64,000 nucleotides of DNA, from positions 1-64,000 of the forward strand of contig DFXK01000006.1 of NCBI GenBank assembly GCA_002383165.1. The letters run 5' to 3'. Source of the DNA: Flavobacteriales bacterium UBA4110 (lineage in GTDB: Bacteria; Bacteroidota; Bacteroidia; Flavobacteriales; Weeksellaceae). A model generated the notes under the pieces. The model saw nothing but the letters and a program-made list of their open reading frames with translations, did no database searches and was not told the origin of the DNA. A program made the position numbers and the translations under genes. Position 1 is the stretch's first letter, and every line of letters begins with the position of its first letter. Positions 50,861-60,529 of the stretch are shown one piece after another.

Positions 50861-53320
50861 ATGAGACTCTATTTTACTTTTTTTCTATTTACTACAACTT
50901 TTTTGTTTTCACAAAGTAAACTAAAAGTTTACAGTTCAGACAATCAAAAACCGATCAAAGGAGCAAAGGTTTATTGCGATGATAAACTTCTGGGCCATAC
51001 CGATGAAAACGGCCTGCTTAATTTTACTACAAAATGCACAAAAGTAGATGTGGAAGCAAATCAGTTTATTGGTGATGAAGTGGTGGTGGATAAAACCATG
51101 GAGATTGCACTGGACAAAGAAAGTTCCAAAACAAGAGACATAGAAGCAGTAACGCTTACCAATGAAAGCGATCCGCGAGCTCTGGCTATTCTGGATAAGG
51201 TTTTCAGAAGCTTCAAAGATAATTCGCCAAATGCGTTGGACTCTTATTCATATAAATCTTATGAAAAAATGTCTTTTGATCTGGATCAGGACAGTATAAA
51301 TGATTATAGCCAATTTATTGCATCCAGAAAAGATTCGCTTTCGAAATTGTCTAACCGAGCACTTCCAACCAAAGAAAAAGAAAAAAAAGACTCTATAGAA
51401 GGTGAAAAGGCTATGAGCGTTTTTGCAGACAGTAAGATGTTCCTTTGGGAACGCGCCACACAGTTTCTGTATTCAAAAAAATTTGGTGAAAAAATCAATA
51501 TATTGGATAACAGGATTTCCGGCCTGCAGGAACCAATTTATGAAATGATAACGCTACGATCTAACAGAAATAAAGTCCCGCGTGAAGTTTTGCCAGAAAA
51601 CCGCAGCCTTTACAGATATTTTCTGACAGATTCCATCACGATAGACGGAAGGGAGAATTATGTTATCAGATTCAGACAGGTAGATTATAAAACGCCGGTC
51701 AATAGAAGAAAGTACAACGGCTATCTTTATATTGATAAAGCGAATTATGCCATAAAAAAAATTGAAAGCAACAGCAAAGTAAAGTCGGACGGCAGCATTA
51801 CTTCTATTTGGATTCCTATCGATAATAAGTGGTTTCTGAAATCTGAAAACCTGAAAATCAGAATGGGAAGTTCTACATTCAGTACCGTGGCAAAGAAAAA
51901 TAATGAAACCACTGAAGAAAAAAAAGAACGTCTGGGTAAGGTCAAAAAATTCGGAAACTATGCTTATATGAAAGCCGATTATTTTGACTTTCAGAGTCCT
52001 GTAGATCTAAACGCTAATCAGTTTAATGGTTATACGATGAGTGTTAAAAATTCGGACGGTTCTCTTTTGGAAGAATACAGAACAGACAGCCTCACGACAA
52101 GGGAAAAACTGACCTATACTAAAATCGATTCTATCGGTAAAAAATATAAATTAGACCAGAAAGCTAAAGTAATTACAGGGCTACTAAGAGGTAAAATCCG
52201 TGTTGGGATAATCGACATCAATCCACTTCAGACCAAATATAACAGATACGAGGGTTTTCGTCTGGGGGCAGGATTCAAACTGAATGAACGGTTTAATAAA
52301 TACATTTCGCCAGATGTGTATTTGGCTTATGGCTTTAAAGATAAAGGATTCAAGTACGGAGCAGGTGTCGATTTTAGAACAACCTTGGAGCGCAACTCAT
52401 TCTTCCGTGTCGAATATTTCAATGATGTAGCCGCATCCGGACTTTTTAACCAGAATCTTTGGAATTTCAGAATGACCATTATGAATTCCGGGATGTCTAT
52501 CCAGAATGATAAATATTATAAGTATGAAGGATTCCGCGCAGGTTATGAAGTGGATCTCAGCAATTCGCTAACGCTAAATGTTTCTGCAAAAAGACAGAAG
52601 GAAGAAGCCGTTTTTGATTATGCTTACAGAAACAGAACGGGAAGTTTCGACAATTTTAGTTCGTTGGCGACTATCAAATTTTCTCCAAACAGCAAGAATA
52701 TAATGACACCCTCTGGAAAATATACCTTTGAACAAAATTTTCCGGAAGTTTATTTGAATTATGAACAAGGTTTCAAAAGTCTTGGCGGTGAGCTAAATTA
52801 CAGCCGCTTCGACATTCTCTATACTCACCAATTCCGCACAATACTTGGGGTTACTGGGACTAGAGCTTATGGTGGTTACTTCACTGGTGATGCACCGGTT
52901 TGGCATCAGTTCGAGATGGGCGGATTGGATTCCAGCAGGGAAAATAGTATTTTTTCAAACTTTAACCTCACCACATACCTTGGCTTCGCTACGATGACAT
53001 CGGGAAAGTATTTCAATGATAAATTTGCAGGCTATTATTTTACACACCGTATTCCTTGGTATTTCAAAAGTATTGGGAAAAATACCTCCAGCTTTGATAT
53101 TGTTTACAAAGGAATCATCGGGAATATGAAAAACCCGGAATATCACCAGTTTGATTACAGTCCACTGAATCATCTTTATCAGGAGATCGGTTTGGAGAAT
53201 AATAATTTCCTCAGCACCAAATTCAACCTTGGACTGTTTTACAGGGTTGGCTATTATAATACAAGAAAGTTTGCCGATAATTTTGCGATACAGCTAAAAT
53301 TGAAAGTCTTAGGTTTTTAG
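50861..53320 (+). CDS. DUF5686 outer-membrane protein with an N-terminal carboxypeptidase-regulatory-like domain
   Basis: 819 residues from the ATG at 50861 (MRLYFTFFLFTTTFLFSQ signal peptide). A CarboxypepD_reg-like domain (about 19-85: KLKVYSSDNQKPIKGAKVYCDD) is followed by the DUF5686 region and a C-terminal series of amphipathic strands ending NFAIQLKLKVLGF, consistent with an outer-membrane barrel. The function of the family is unknown; it is common in Bacteroidota envelopes. The stop is two bases before the next gene. Confidence 0.85.
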   Translation: MRLYFTFFLFTTTFLFSQSKLKVYSSDNQKPIKGAKVYCDDKLLGHTDENGLLNFTTKCTKVDVEANQFIGDEVVVDKTMEIALDKESSKTRDIEAVTLTNESDPRALAILDKVFRSFKDNSPNALDSYSYKSYEKMSFDLDQDSINDYSQFIASRKDSLSKLSNRALPTKEKEKKDSIEGEKAMSVFADSKMFLWERATQFLYSKKFGEKINILDNRISGLQEPIYEMITLRSNRNKVPREVLPENRSLYRYFLTDSITIDGRENYVIRFRQVDYKTPVNRRKYNGYLYIDKANYAIKKIESNSKVKSDGSITSIWIPIDNKWFLKSENLKIRMGSSTFSTVAKKNNETTEEKKERLGKVKKFGNYAYMKADYFDFQSPVDLNANQFNGYTMSVKNSDGSLLEEYRTDSLTTREKLTYTKIDSIGKKYKLDQKAKVITGLLRGKIRVGIIDINPLQTKYNRYEGFRLGAGFKLNERFNKYISPDVYLAYGFKDKGFKYGAGVDFRTTLERNSFFRVEYFNDVAASGLFNQNLWNFRMTIMNSGMSIQNDKYYKYEGFRAGYEVDLSNSLTLNVSAKRQKEEAVFDYAYRNRTGSFDNFSSLATIKFSPNSKNIMTPSGKYTFEQNFPEVYLNYEQGFKSLGGELNYSRFDILYTHQFRTILGVTGTRAYGGYFTGDAPVWHQFEMGGLDSSRENSIFSNFNLTTYLGFATMTSGKYFNDKFAGYYFTHRIPWYFKSIGKNTSSFDIVYKGIIGNMKNPEYHQFDYSPLNHLYQEIGLENNNFLSTKFNLGLFYRVGYYNTRKFADNFAIQLKLKVLGF

Positions 53321-53322
53321 CA

Positions 53323-53622
53323 ATGGACGAGTTATTCAAACAGCAGGTTTATGAGGTCGTCAGGCTTATCCCAAAAAGCAGAATTTCCTCTTATGGTGCT
53401 ATTGCAAAAGCTGTAGGCTATCCAAATCATTCCCGTCAAGTCGGTCGTGCAATGGGGAATTGTCCGAAGGATGTTCCGGCACATCGTGTTATCAGTAGCT
53501 CTGGAAAACTATCCGTTCCATCGTTTCGGGAAAGGCTCGAAAAAGAAAATATAATGGTGCAAGACAACTTCAAAATCAAAGACTTTAAAGTTCTCTTTTG
53601 GGATCCATTGAACGAGATTTAA
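53323..53622 (+). CDS. alkyltransferase-like protein (MGMT fold without the catalytic Cys)
   Basis: 99 residues: VYEVVRLIPKSRISSYGAIAKAVGYPNHSRQVGRAM, then NCPKDVPAHRVI. The O6-alkylguanine transferase motif PCHRV is PAHRV here (Ala53), so it cannot accept an alkyl group. The rest of the DNA-binding wing is intact, as in ATL proteins that flag alkylated guanine for nucleotide-excision repair. The short length matches the ATL family. It follows DUF5686 by two bases. Confidence 0.88.
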   Translation: MDELFKQQVYEVVRLIPKSRISSYGAIAKAVGYPNHSRQVGRAMGNCPKDVPAHRVISSSGKLSVPSFRERLEKENIMVQDNFKIKDFKVLFWDPLNEI

Positions 53623-53634
53623 AAAAAAAAATAA

Positions 53635-53659
53635 AGGCTATCTCAAGTGGAGATAGCCT
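53635..53659. terminator. bidirectional terminator between the ATL gene and the M1 peptidase
   Basis: AGGCTATCTC (53635-53644) and GAGATAGCCT (53650-53659) form a perfect 10-bp stem with T-rich tails on both strands. Confidence 0.85.
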
Positions 53660-53709
53660 ATTTTATTATTCAATATTTTTATTTTAATAAATAAACTGAA
53701 TTCTGTAAT

Positions 53710-56220
53710 TTACTTAAAAGCTTCAATCGTTTTGTTAATAGCATCAATCTGCTGATTAATTGTTGGACTGTTTGGGTTGTTTTTCAGAACTTCCATTTTC
53801 TTTGCAAGTCCGTCTTTCAACATTTGCACAATCATCATTTTTACTTGTGGATTGTCTGGCATTTGAGATTTTGCCTGAACTAGAACTTTAGTGACTTTCT
53901 CAGTCGCTTTCAAGTTATCAGAACTCATAATCCAATTGTAACCTTCCTCAGCAGATTTACCAAGTGTTGGATCTTGGAATTTGATGAAAGGGTAGAAGGC
54001 TACTGTAGTTCCGATTGCGGGCATTTGCTTTTCTATCTTTTTGGATACGATAAGAGGAAGTAATTTAGAAATCAAATCATCGGACGCACCATTCAGGTCA
54101 ATATTTTCTATTGCTGTCACCGCTTTTGATGGGTCTAATTCCGCAATACCTGATAACGAAGAACCTTTTACAGCATTAGAAAGAGCAGTCAGTCCTTTTT
54201 CATACACTGAGCTATATTTTGCATTCTTAGTTTTTGTAAGAGCTGTAATTGCTGCTGCCTGAACCAAAGTCTTTGGATCATTAGAAGCTAATTTTTCAAC
54301 TTCTGCCGTTAATGCTTTTGCTTGATCAGCATTAGAAAGATCAATCTGTTCCAAAGCTTTCTCTCTGATTCTGAAGTAAGGATCTTTAATTGCAGCTGCT
54401 AATAATTTGATGACAGCAGGGCTTTTTGCATCGGCTTTTTCAATGCCTTCCAAAGCAGCGTATTTACTTTTTAATTCTTTCGAACCTGTAAACTGTAATA
54501 AGTTTTGCTCAGGAGTTTTAGAATCAGTAACATCTGCAACCAGTATTCCATCTGCGTTGATATTGATTAAATCTGGTGTTTTAGAAGAATCAAAAGTGAA
54601 ACTGTTCTTAGCTTTTGCATCTACCCAAACATTGAAACGCTTTGGTTTTCCATTATCATAAACATCGATTGCCAAAGGAAACTCGAAAGGCTGATCTTGA
54701 GATTGATTGATAACAACAGTTACTTGTTTCTTTACAGGTTCATAAGTTGAAGTATAATTCAATTTTGGGTGTCCGCTTCCAAAATACCATTGATTAAAGA
54801 ACCAGTTCAAATCTTTTCCAGAAACTTTCTCGAAAGACAATCTTAATTGATGAGCTTCTGCATTTTGATATTCGTAAGTTTTTAGATAATCCGTAATTCC
54901 TGCAAAAAATGCATCGTCGCCAAGATAATTTCTTAACATATGAAGTATTCCTCCACCTTTCTGATAAGTCACAAGGTCAAAAACATCTTCGCGAGAAGCA
55001 TAATCAAACCTTACCAAATCTTTTTTGAAATCTCCAGGATTGTGAATATAATGACCAACATCTTCCATTTGATGGTAATCAGCTTGGTCTTTTCCGTACT
55101 TATATTCGTTCCAAAGATATTCTGAATAATTGGCAAAAGACTCGTTGACTGTCAAATTGCTCCAGCTTTCCGCCGTTACCAAATCTCCAAACCAATGATG
55201 GAACAATTCGTGCGCAATAGTGTCTTCCCATTTATTCTCATCGATTAATTGTCCCGGTTTTTGAAGAATATCACTTCCGTGAAGCGTTGCAGTGGTGTTT
55301 TCCATTGCTCCGGAAACATAATCTCTTCCCGAGATTTGAGCATATTTTGCCCAAGGATAATCGTAGCCTAACTTCTTAGAGAAAAACTCAATCATCTCTG
55401 GAGTATTGCCATAAATCTGTTTTGCGTATGGCTCATATTCTTTCTCGATGTAATAATCAACAGGGATATTTCTCCATTTGTCTTTCACAACAGCGTATTC
55501 TCCAACGCCCATAAAGAAAAGATAAGTTGAATGTCTCTTATCCATTACCCAATGGTCGGTTCTCATATTTCCGGATTCTTTTTGAGAATCTTTCAGAATT
55601 CCGTTGGATAGTGTTACGTATTTATCAGGAACAGTCATATAGATTTCCTGAGTTGTTTTCTGGTTGGATTTATCAATTGTTGGGAACCAAGCAGATGAAG
55701 ATTCTGTTTCTCCCTGAGTCCAGATTTGAGTCGGCTTATCTGGGTCTTTGCCTTGAGCATTGATGAAATAAAGACCTTTCGCATCGCTGATTGCTTTGCT
55801 TCCCTCTTGTTTTACTTCATTTGGGCGTGCTGTATATTTGATGTAAACTGTATAATCCTGATTCTTCTGATAAGTTTTATCTAGTGTGATTTTTAGCTCA
55901 TCATTTTTATAATCGAATTTAAGAGGCGACTTGGAACCATTTTTATCCAAAGCCACTTCGTGAATCAACATTCCTTTTGCATCAAGAATCAATTCGTTAG
56001 TTGCATAGAAAAACGGACTAGCAGTCAGCCATTCTTCGCCGTTCATTTGTTCTTTCTGATAATCGAAATTGACTTTCAGTTTGGTATGTTTGAGTTCTGT
56101 CGTTTTGGTATGCGTCGCTCTATAAGGAACGTTTCTGCCAGAAGTTTCTGTTTGTGCAAAAGCAATATTTGAATTAAAAATTGCACCTAGAAAAAGTGCC
56201 GCAATGAATATTTTTTTCAT
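53710..56220 (-). CDS. M1-family metallopeptidase with C-terminal HEAT-like repeats
   Basis: 836 residues with a signal peptide (MKKIFIAALFLGAIFNSNIAFAQ). The zinc motif is HELFHHWFGD (about 337-346) with the third ligand in WSNLTVNESFA, and SGAMENTTA is the GAMEN exopeptidase motif. The C-terminal about 270 residues are helical repeats (IKDPYFRIREKALEQIDLSNAD), like the ERAP-type cap. No T9SS domain, so it is periplasmic, unlike the M1 enzyme at 42186. Confidence 0.92.
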   Translation of the reverse strand: MKKIFIAALFLGAIFNSNIAFAQTETSGRNVPYRATHTKTTELKHTKLKVNFDYQKEQMNGEEWLTASPFFYATNELILDAKGMLIHEVALDKNGSKSPLKFDYKNDELKITLDKTYQKNQDYTVYIKYTARPNEVKQEGSKAISDAKGLYFINAQGKDPDKPTQIWTQGETESSSAWFPTIDKSNQKTTQEIYMTVPDKYVTLSNGILKDSQKESGNMRTDHWVMDKRHSTYLFFMGVGEYAVVKDKWRNIPVDYYIEKEYEPYAKQIYGNTPEMIEFFSKKLGYDYPWAKYAQISGRDYVSGAMENTTATLHGSDILQKPGQLIDENKWEDTIAHELFHHWFGDLVTAESWSNLTVNESFANYSEYLWNEYKYGKDQADYHQMEDVGHYIHNPGDFKKDLVRFDYASREDVFDLVTYQKGGGILHMLRNYLGDDAFFAGITDYLKTYEYQNAEAHQLRLSFEKVSGKDLNWFFNQWYFGSGHPKLNYTSTYEPVKKQVTVVINQSQDQPFEFPLAIDVYDNGKPKRFNVWVDAKAKNSFTFDSSKTPDLININADGILVADVTDSKTPEQNLLQFTGSKELKSKYAALEGIEKADAKSPAVIKLLAAAIKDPYFRIREKALEQIDLSNADQAKALTAEVEKLASNDPKTLVQAAAITALTKTKNAKYSSVYEKGLTALSNAVKGSSLSGIAELDPSKAVTAIENIDLNGASDDLISKLLPLIVSKKIEKQMPAIGTTVAFYPFIKFQDPTLGKSAEEGYNWIMSSDNLKATEKVTKVLVQAKSQMPDNPQVKMMIVQMLKDGLAKKMEVLKNNPNSPTINQQIDAINKTIEAFK

Positions 56221-56285
56221 TCTTCCGAATTTATAATCGATGTTATTTTAAAGTTTTATAAGTATTTGATTTTAAATAATTGTTA

Positions 56286-56311
56286 CAAAAAAAGTGAAGG
56301 TTGACTTCACT
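56286..56311 (-). terminator. terminator after the toxin-antitoxin pair
   Basis: AGTGAAG (56293-56299) and CTTCACT (56305-56311); on the minus strand followed by a T-run. It sits 7 bases after the toxin stop. Confidence 0.75.
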
Positions 56312-56317
56312 ATATTT

Positions 56318-56623
56318 TTATTTCCCTAAAAGTTTTATTACGTTTTCAGGATTACCTTTTGAAGGTAAAAATAATAAGATTTCAACAGAATCAGCCTGAA
56401 TGTCAAAATATACTTTCACTTGTTTCTTTCCTAATAAAGCAAATCTTAATTTATTGTCTGAATCTACTATAGGATAAGAAATTATTTTATCATTCAATGA
56501 TTGTTTAAATTTCTTCAAATCAGTTTTGAATAGTTTTAATTCTTTCTGAGTCCAGCGATAATTCAAAAAATTAGTTATTTCTTGAAGACTTGTAATAGCA
56601 TCTTTTGAAAAAACTATTTTCAT
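56318..56623 (-). CDS. RelE/ParE family toxin
   Basis: 101 residues: IVFSKDAITSLQEITNFLNYRW, LFKTDLKKFKQSLND, YPIVDSDNKLRFALLGKKQVKVYFDIQADSVEILLFL. This is the ParE/RelE fold; the R-F-A-L...VKVYF strands carry the usual conserved basic residues. Its start overlaps the antitoxin stop by 4 bases. The target (gyrase or ribosome) cannot be told from sequence alone. Confidence 0.8.
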   Translation of the reverse strand: MKIVFSKDAITSLQEITNFLNYRWTQKELKLFKTDLKKFKQSLNDKIISYPIVDSDNKLRFALLGKKQVKVYFDIQADSVEILLFLPSKGNPENVIKLLGK

Positions 56624-56862
56624 TTTTTATTAAAGATAGAATCAATTAATTCATCTGAGAACTCCTCATATTCTCCGTGTTTTATTTGATTTCTGCTCTG
56701 TTCAATTAATTGTTTAAACTCATCAGAATTCTCAATCTCTTCCCAAGAATAAGTCTTATCATCCTCACTAATCTCAACATTCTTCACCCCTTTTATCTGA
56801 GACAAAAGTTTTTTAATGAAAGGAACATCTGCATATTCGTCTAAACTGATTCTAATTTCCAT
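56620..56862 (-). CDS. antitoxin of the RelE/ParE pair
   Basis: 80 residues: MEIRISLDEYADVPFIKKLLSQIKGVKNVEI, an alpha/beta N-terminus, then an acidic helix (DDKTYSWEEIENSDEFKQLI) and a tail that would wrap the toxin. Family name not recognised. Upstream of and coupled to the toxin. Confidence 0.7.
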   Translation of the reverse strand: MEIRISLDEYADVPFIKKLLSQIKGVKNVEISEDDKTYSWEEIENSDEFKQLIEQSRNQIKHGEYEEFSDELIDSIFNKK

Positions 56863-56906
56863 AATTTCAGGATTTTAATCAAAGTTAATGAAATTTCCAC
56901 TTAATT

Positions 56907-57701
56907 TTATATCGCCACCGGCGCTTTAATTCCCGGATGCGGGTCATAATTTTCTAAAGTAAAATCTTCAAAAGCAAAATCAAAAATATCTTTGATTTCA
57001 GGATTTAGTTTCATTGTAGGTAAAGGTCTTGTTTCTCTCGAAAGCTGTTTCTGAACCTGCTCAAAATGATTATTGTAAATATGAACATCACCGAAAGTAT
57101 GAACATAATCTCCAACTTCAAGCCCCGTAACCTGTGCAACCATCATCAATAAAAGCGCATAACTTGCGATGTTGAAAGGAACACCCAAGAAAACATCCGC
57201 ACTTCTTTGGTACAACTGAAGCGACAATTTTCCATCTGCAACATAAAACTGAAACAAAGCGTGACAAGGAGCCAAAGCCATATTCGGGATTTCGGCAGCG
57301 TTCCAAGCGGAAACAATTAATCTTCGGGAATCCGGATTTTTCTTGATTTGTTCAATTACTTCAGAAAATTGGTCAACCACTTTTCCATCGGCTCCGCTCC
57401 AGCTTCTCCATTGTGCGCCGTAAACTGGACCCAAATCTCCGTTTTCATCTGCCCATTCGTTCCAGATTGAAACACCATTGTCAGTCAAGTATTTGATATT
57501 CGTGTCGCCTTTAATGAACCAAAGCAATTCATATATGATAGATTTCAAATGAACTTTTTTTGTAGTTACCAAAGGAAACCCTTTCGACAAATCATAACGC
57601 AACTGGTAACCAAAAACGCTACGTGTTCCAGTTCCTGTTCTGTCGGTTTTATCGGTTCCATTGTCTAAAATATGTTGAAGTAAATCCAGGTAGTTTTGCA
57701 T
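56907..57701 (-). CDS. thyA: thymidylate synthase
   Basis: 264 residues, the same length as Escherichia coli ThyA. DRTGTGTRSVFGYQLRYDL, LWFIKGDTNIKYL, the catalytic Cys in LAPCHALFQFYV (about 146), QRSADVFLGVPFNIASYALL and VHTFGDVHIYNNH are all present, ending IKAPVAI. It methylates dUMP with methylene-tetrahydrofolate. No dihydrofolate reductase is adjacent in this window. Confidence 0.97.
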   Translation of the reverse strand: MQNYLDLLQHILDNGTDKTDRTGTGTRSVFGYQLRYDLSKGFPLVTTKKVHLKSIIYELLWFIKGDTNIKYLTDNGVSIWNEWADENGDLGPVYGAQWRSWSGADGKVVDQFSEVIEQIKKNPDSRRLIVSAWNAAEIPNMALAPCHALFQFYVADGKLSLQLYQRSADVFLGVPFNIASYALLLMMVAQVTGLEVGDYVHTFGDVHIYNNHFEQVQKQLSRETRPLPTMKLNPEIKDIFDFAFEDFTLENYDPHPGIKAPVAI

Positions 57702-57826
57702 TATGAAAGCTAAAAATTATAAATACAAAATAAAGAAATTTTAGTTGAAAACGAGCAAGAACAACAAATAATTAACGATAGAGAAAAGCTATTCTTCCAT
57801 AAAATCTTGCCGTTCGTCGAAAAGAT

Positions 57827-57857
57827 TTGATATTATTTTCTATATGCAACAACTTTG
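57827..57857 (+). promoter_or_regulatory. candidate promoter of the export operon
   Basis: TTG at 57827-57829, a 20-base spacer and CAACTTTG at 57850-57857 (one mismatch to TAnnTTTG), 21 bases before the TolC-family ATG. Confidence 0.4.
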
Positions 57858-57878
57858 TTCCCGTAAAACAGACGAACA

Positions 57879-59183
57879 ATGCAAAAATACATCATCATAG
57901 CGCTTTTCATCGGAATCCTTGCTCCGGCTCAAAAAGTATGGACGCTTGAGGATTGTCTAGATTACGCTGTAAAAAACAACATTACCGTGAAGAAAACGGT
58001 TTTGGACAAAACGACTGCTTCGTTGAATTATCAACAGCAGAAGAATAATAAACTTCCGACGATTTACGGTTCAGCTTCTCTTGGCGTGACAAATGGTTCA
58101 AGTATCGACCCGATCACGAGTTCATTTGTGAATCAAAATATCTTGTCAAATAGTTTTGGGTTGAGTGGAAATATGACGATTTATCAGGGTAATAAACTGA
58201 ATCTTCAAATCGAACAAAACAAAATGATTCTCGACCAATCTTCATTATACCAAAAACAGGCTGAAAACAGTATTGTTTTGAATGTTCTGAATGCGTATTT
58301 GCAGTCTTTATATTATTATGAAGGAATCGAAAGTGCAAAATACACAGCGAATTCATCGGCTCAGGAATTGAAATTAACTCAGACCAAATATAAAAATGGA
58401 GCGATTTCAAAATTGGATTTGGCTGATGTTGAAACTCAGGATGCGCAAAATCAATACACCGTTGTGAACAGCGAAAATCTTTACAATCAACAGGTTTTAA
58501 AACTAAAACAATTATTGGAACTCGACCCAAGTGTTGATTTTCAAATTGAAAAAATAAAACTGACTGATTTAATGGAATCAATTCCAGATAAGCAACAAGT
58601 TTTTGCTCAAGCCATAGAAAATCTTCCTGATTTGAAAATTTATGATTCTCAAAACGAGATTCTTGCAAAAGCACTTGAAATCACAAAAGCAGGTTACAAG
58701 CCGACACTTTCCGCAACTGCAGGATTGAATACAGGTTACACAAGCACACAGGATTACAGTTATTTTAATCAGTTTAAAAACAATTTCAATAAGTCCGTTG
58801 GTTTATCATTGAATGTTCCAATTTTCTCGAAAAAGCAAAATGATACGAATGTCAAATTAGCTCAAATCGATATCGAACAGAATAAATTAGACAAAATCAG
58901 TGCAAGCAAAACCTTGTATTCTTCGATAGAAACGGCTTGGCAAAATGCGATTGCGAATCAGTCTCAGCAAAAATCATCGAAAGTAGCGAGAGACAACGCA
59001 AAACTGGCTTATGATTTAGCCAGTAAAAAATATGAATTCGGAGGCTTGACGACAACAGAATTGGCAGTAAGCCGAAACACTTATCTGACCAACGAGCAAA
59101 CCTATCTGCAATCAAAATATATGTCAGTTTTATACACGCAGTTATTGAATTTCTATCAAGGGAAAACATTATCGGCCAATTAA
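57879..59183 (+). CDS. TolC-family outer-membrane efflux protein
   Basis: 434 residues. Signal peptide (MQKYIIIALFIGILAPAQ), then two copies of the OEP helix-strand pattern: TLEDCLDYAVKNNITVKKTVLDK and VFAQAIENLPDLKIYDSQNEI, each with long coiled helices (EQNKLDKISASKTLYSSIETAW). It forms the outer-membrane exit duct. It is the first gene of an operon with the MacA-like adaptor, ATPase and permease. Confidence 0.9.
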   Translation: MQKYIIIALFIGILAPAQKVWTLEDCLDYAVKNNITVKKTVLDKTTASLNYQQQKNNKLPTIYGSASLGVTNGSSIDPITSSFVNQNILSNSFGLSGNMTIYQGNKLNLQIEQNKMILDQSSLYQKQAENSIVLNVLNAYLQSLYYYEGIESAKYTANSSAQELKLTQTKYKNGAISKLDLADVETQDAQNQYTVVNSENLYNQQVLKLKQLLELDPSVDFQIEKIKLTDLMESIPDKQQVFAQAIENLPDLKIYDSQNEILAKALEITKAGYKPTLSATAGLNTGYTSTQDYSYFNQFKNNFNKSVGLSLNVPIFSKKQNDTNVKLAQIDIEQNKLDKISASKTLYSSIETAWQNAIANQSQQKSSKVARDNAKLAYDLASKKYEFGGLTTTELAVSRNTYLTNEQTYLQSKYMSVLYTQLLNFYQGKTLSAN

Positions 59184-59211
59184 TAAAGTAACAGAATCAA
59201 ATATCAAGGCT

Positions 59212-60465
59212 ATGAATTCAAAATATAAAAAATACTTCAAAAACTCCATTATTGTTCTTGTTGCAGCGATTGTCGTATTCTTCGGATACAAATATTTTAC
59301 GACAGAGAAAAAAGCGAATATTGCCGTTCAAACTGTGAAATTGTCCAAACAAAATGTCACAACTTCTGTTACCGCAACTGGAACAGTAGAACCAGTGGAT
59401 CAAGTGGAGGTCGGAACGCAAGTTTCGGGGATTATCAATCACATTTATGCGGATTATAATTCTCCTGTGAAAAAAGGTCAGCTTTTGGCGGAATTGGATA
59501 AAACCAATCTTCAGGAATCTGTGAACAATGCTTTGGCACAATACAACGCATCACTCAACGAACTGAATTATTACCAGCAAAATTATAATCGTCAAAACAA
59601 TATGTACAAATCTGGTGTCATCAGTAAAGCAGATTATGAACAGGCGGCTTATCAGGTGAAAAATTCTCAGCAAACAGTAAGTCAGAGAAAAACAGCTTTG
59701 GCGCAGGCGAGAACCAATTTGAGTTATGCTAATATTTATGCACCGATTGACGGAATTATCCTAAGCCGAGAAGTGGAAGAAGGACAAACTGTTGCAGCTA
59801 GTATGACAACTCCGACATTATTCACCATTGCAAAAGACATCACAAAAATGCAGGTGGAAGCGAATGTAGATGAAGCCGATATAGGCGGTGTTGAAGTTGG
59901 TCAGCGAGTGAGTTTCACAGTTGATGCTTATCCACAGGAAGAATTCAGCGGTCGTGTTCGTCAGGTTCGTTTGTCGGCAACTACAGAATCGAATGTTGTG
60001 ACTTACACGGTAATCATCGATGCAGACAATCCCGAACAAAAATTGAAACCAGGATTAACAGCAACTATTACGATTTTCACTCAGGAATTAAAAGATATCG
60101 ATACAGTTCCGGCTTCGGCAATCGCTTTCAGTCCAGATACGGAAACTTTGCAGAAATATTATCAACAAAACCAAATCACGGTCAAAATTCCTGAAATCAA
60201 AACCGGAAAAAACAAAGAAAAATACATTTGGATTAAAAATAACGACGGCAGTCTTTCCCAGAAATTAATCACAATCGGAATCAATGACGGAATCAACATC
60301 CAAGTAAAAAGTGGATTAACCGGAAGCGAACAAATCGTAACCTCACTGGATGAACAAACGGAAGCGGTTGCAAAATCAGAATCAGACGGAAGTAGTCCGT
60401 TTATGCCAAAAAGACCAAGCAATATCAACAAAAAGTCAAGTTCAAACCAAGGTCCACCAAACTAA
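59212..60465 (+). CDS. periplasmic adaptor of a MacAB-type transporter (MacA-like)
   Basis: 417 residues. An N-terminal membrane anchor (SIIVLVAAIVVFFGYKYF, about 12-29), lipoyl/hairpin halves (VDQVEVGTQVSGIINHIYADYNSPVKKGQLLAELD; coiled hairpin about 100-165; ANIYAPIDGIILSREVEEGQTV), then beta-barrel and membrane-proximal domains. A low-complexity Ser/Asn tail ends the protein. It bridges the permease to the TolC partner. Confidence 0.9.
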   Translation: MNSKYKKYFKNSIIVLVAAIVVFFGYKYFTTEKKANIAVQTVKLSKQNVTTSVTATGTVEPVDQVEVGTQVSGIINHIYADYNSPVKKGQLLAELDKTNLQESVNNALAQYNASLNELNYYQQNYNRQNNMYKSGVISKADYEQAAYQVKNSQQTVSQRKTALAQARTNLSYANIYAPIDGIILSREVEEGQTVAASMTTPTLFTIAKDITKMQVEANVDEADIGGVEVGQRVSFTVDAYPQEEFSGRVRQVRLSATTESNVVTYTVIIDADNPEQKLKPGLTATITIFTQELKDIDTVPASAIAFSPDTETLQKYYQQNQITVKIPEIKTGKNKEKYIWIKNNDGSLSQKLITIGINDGINIQVKSGLTGSEQIVTSLDEQTEAVAKSESDGSSPFMPKRPSNINKKSSSNQGPPN

Positions 60466-60529
60466 AATTGGAGCGTTGAAACGTGAGAGTGTTTGAGAAT
60501 CAATTATCATTTATCATCAATCATTTATT

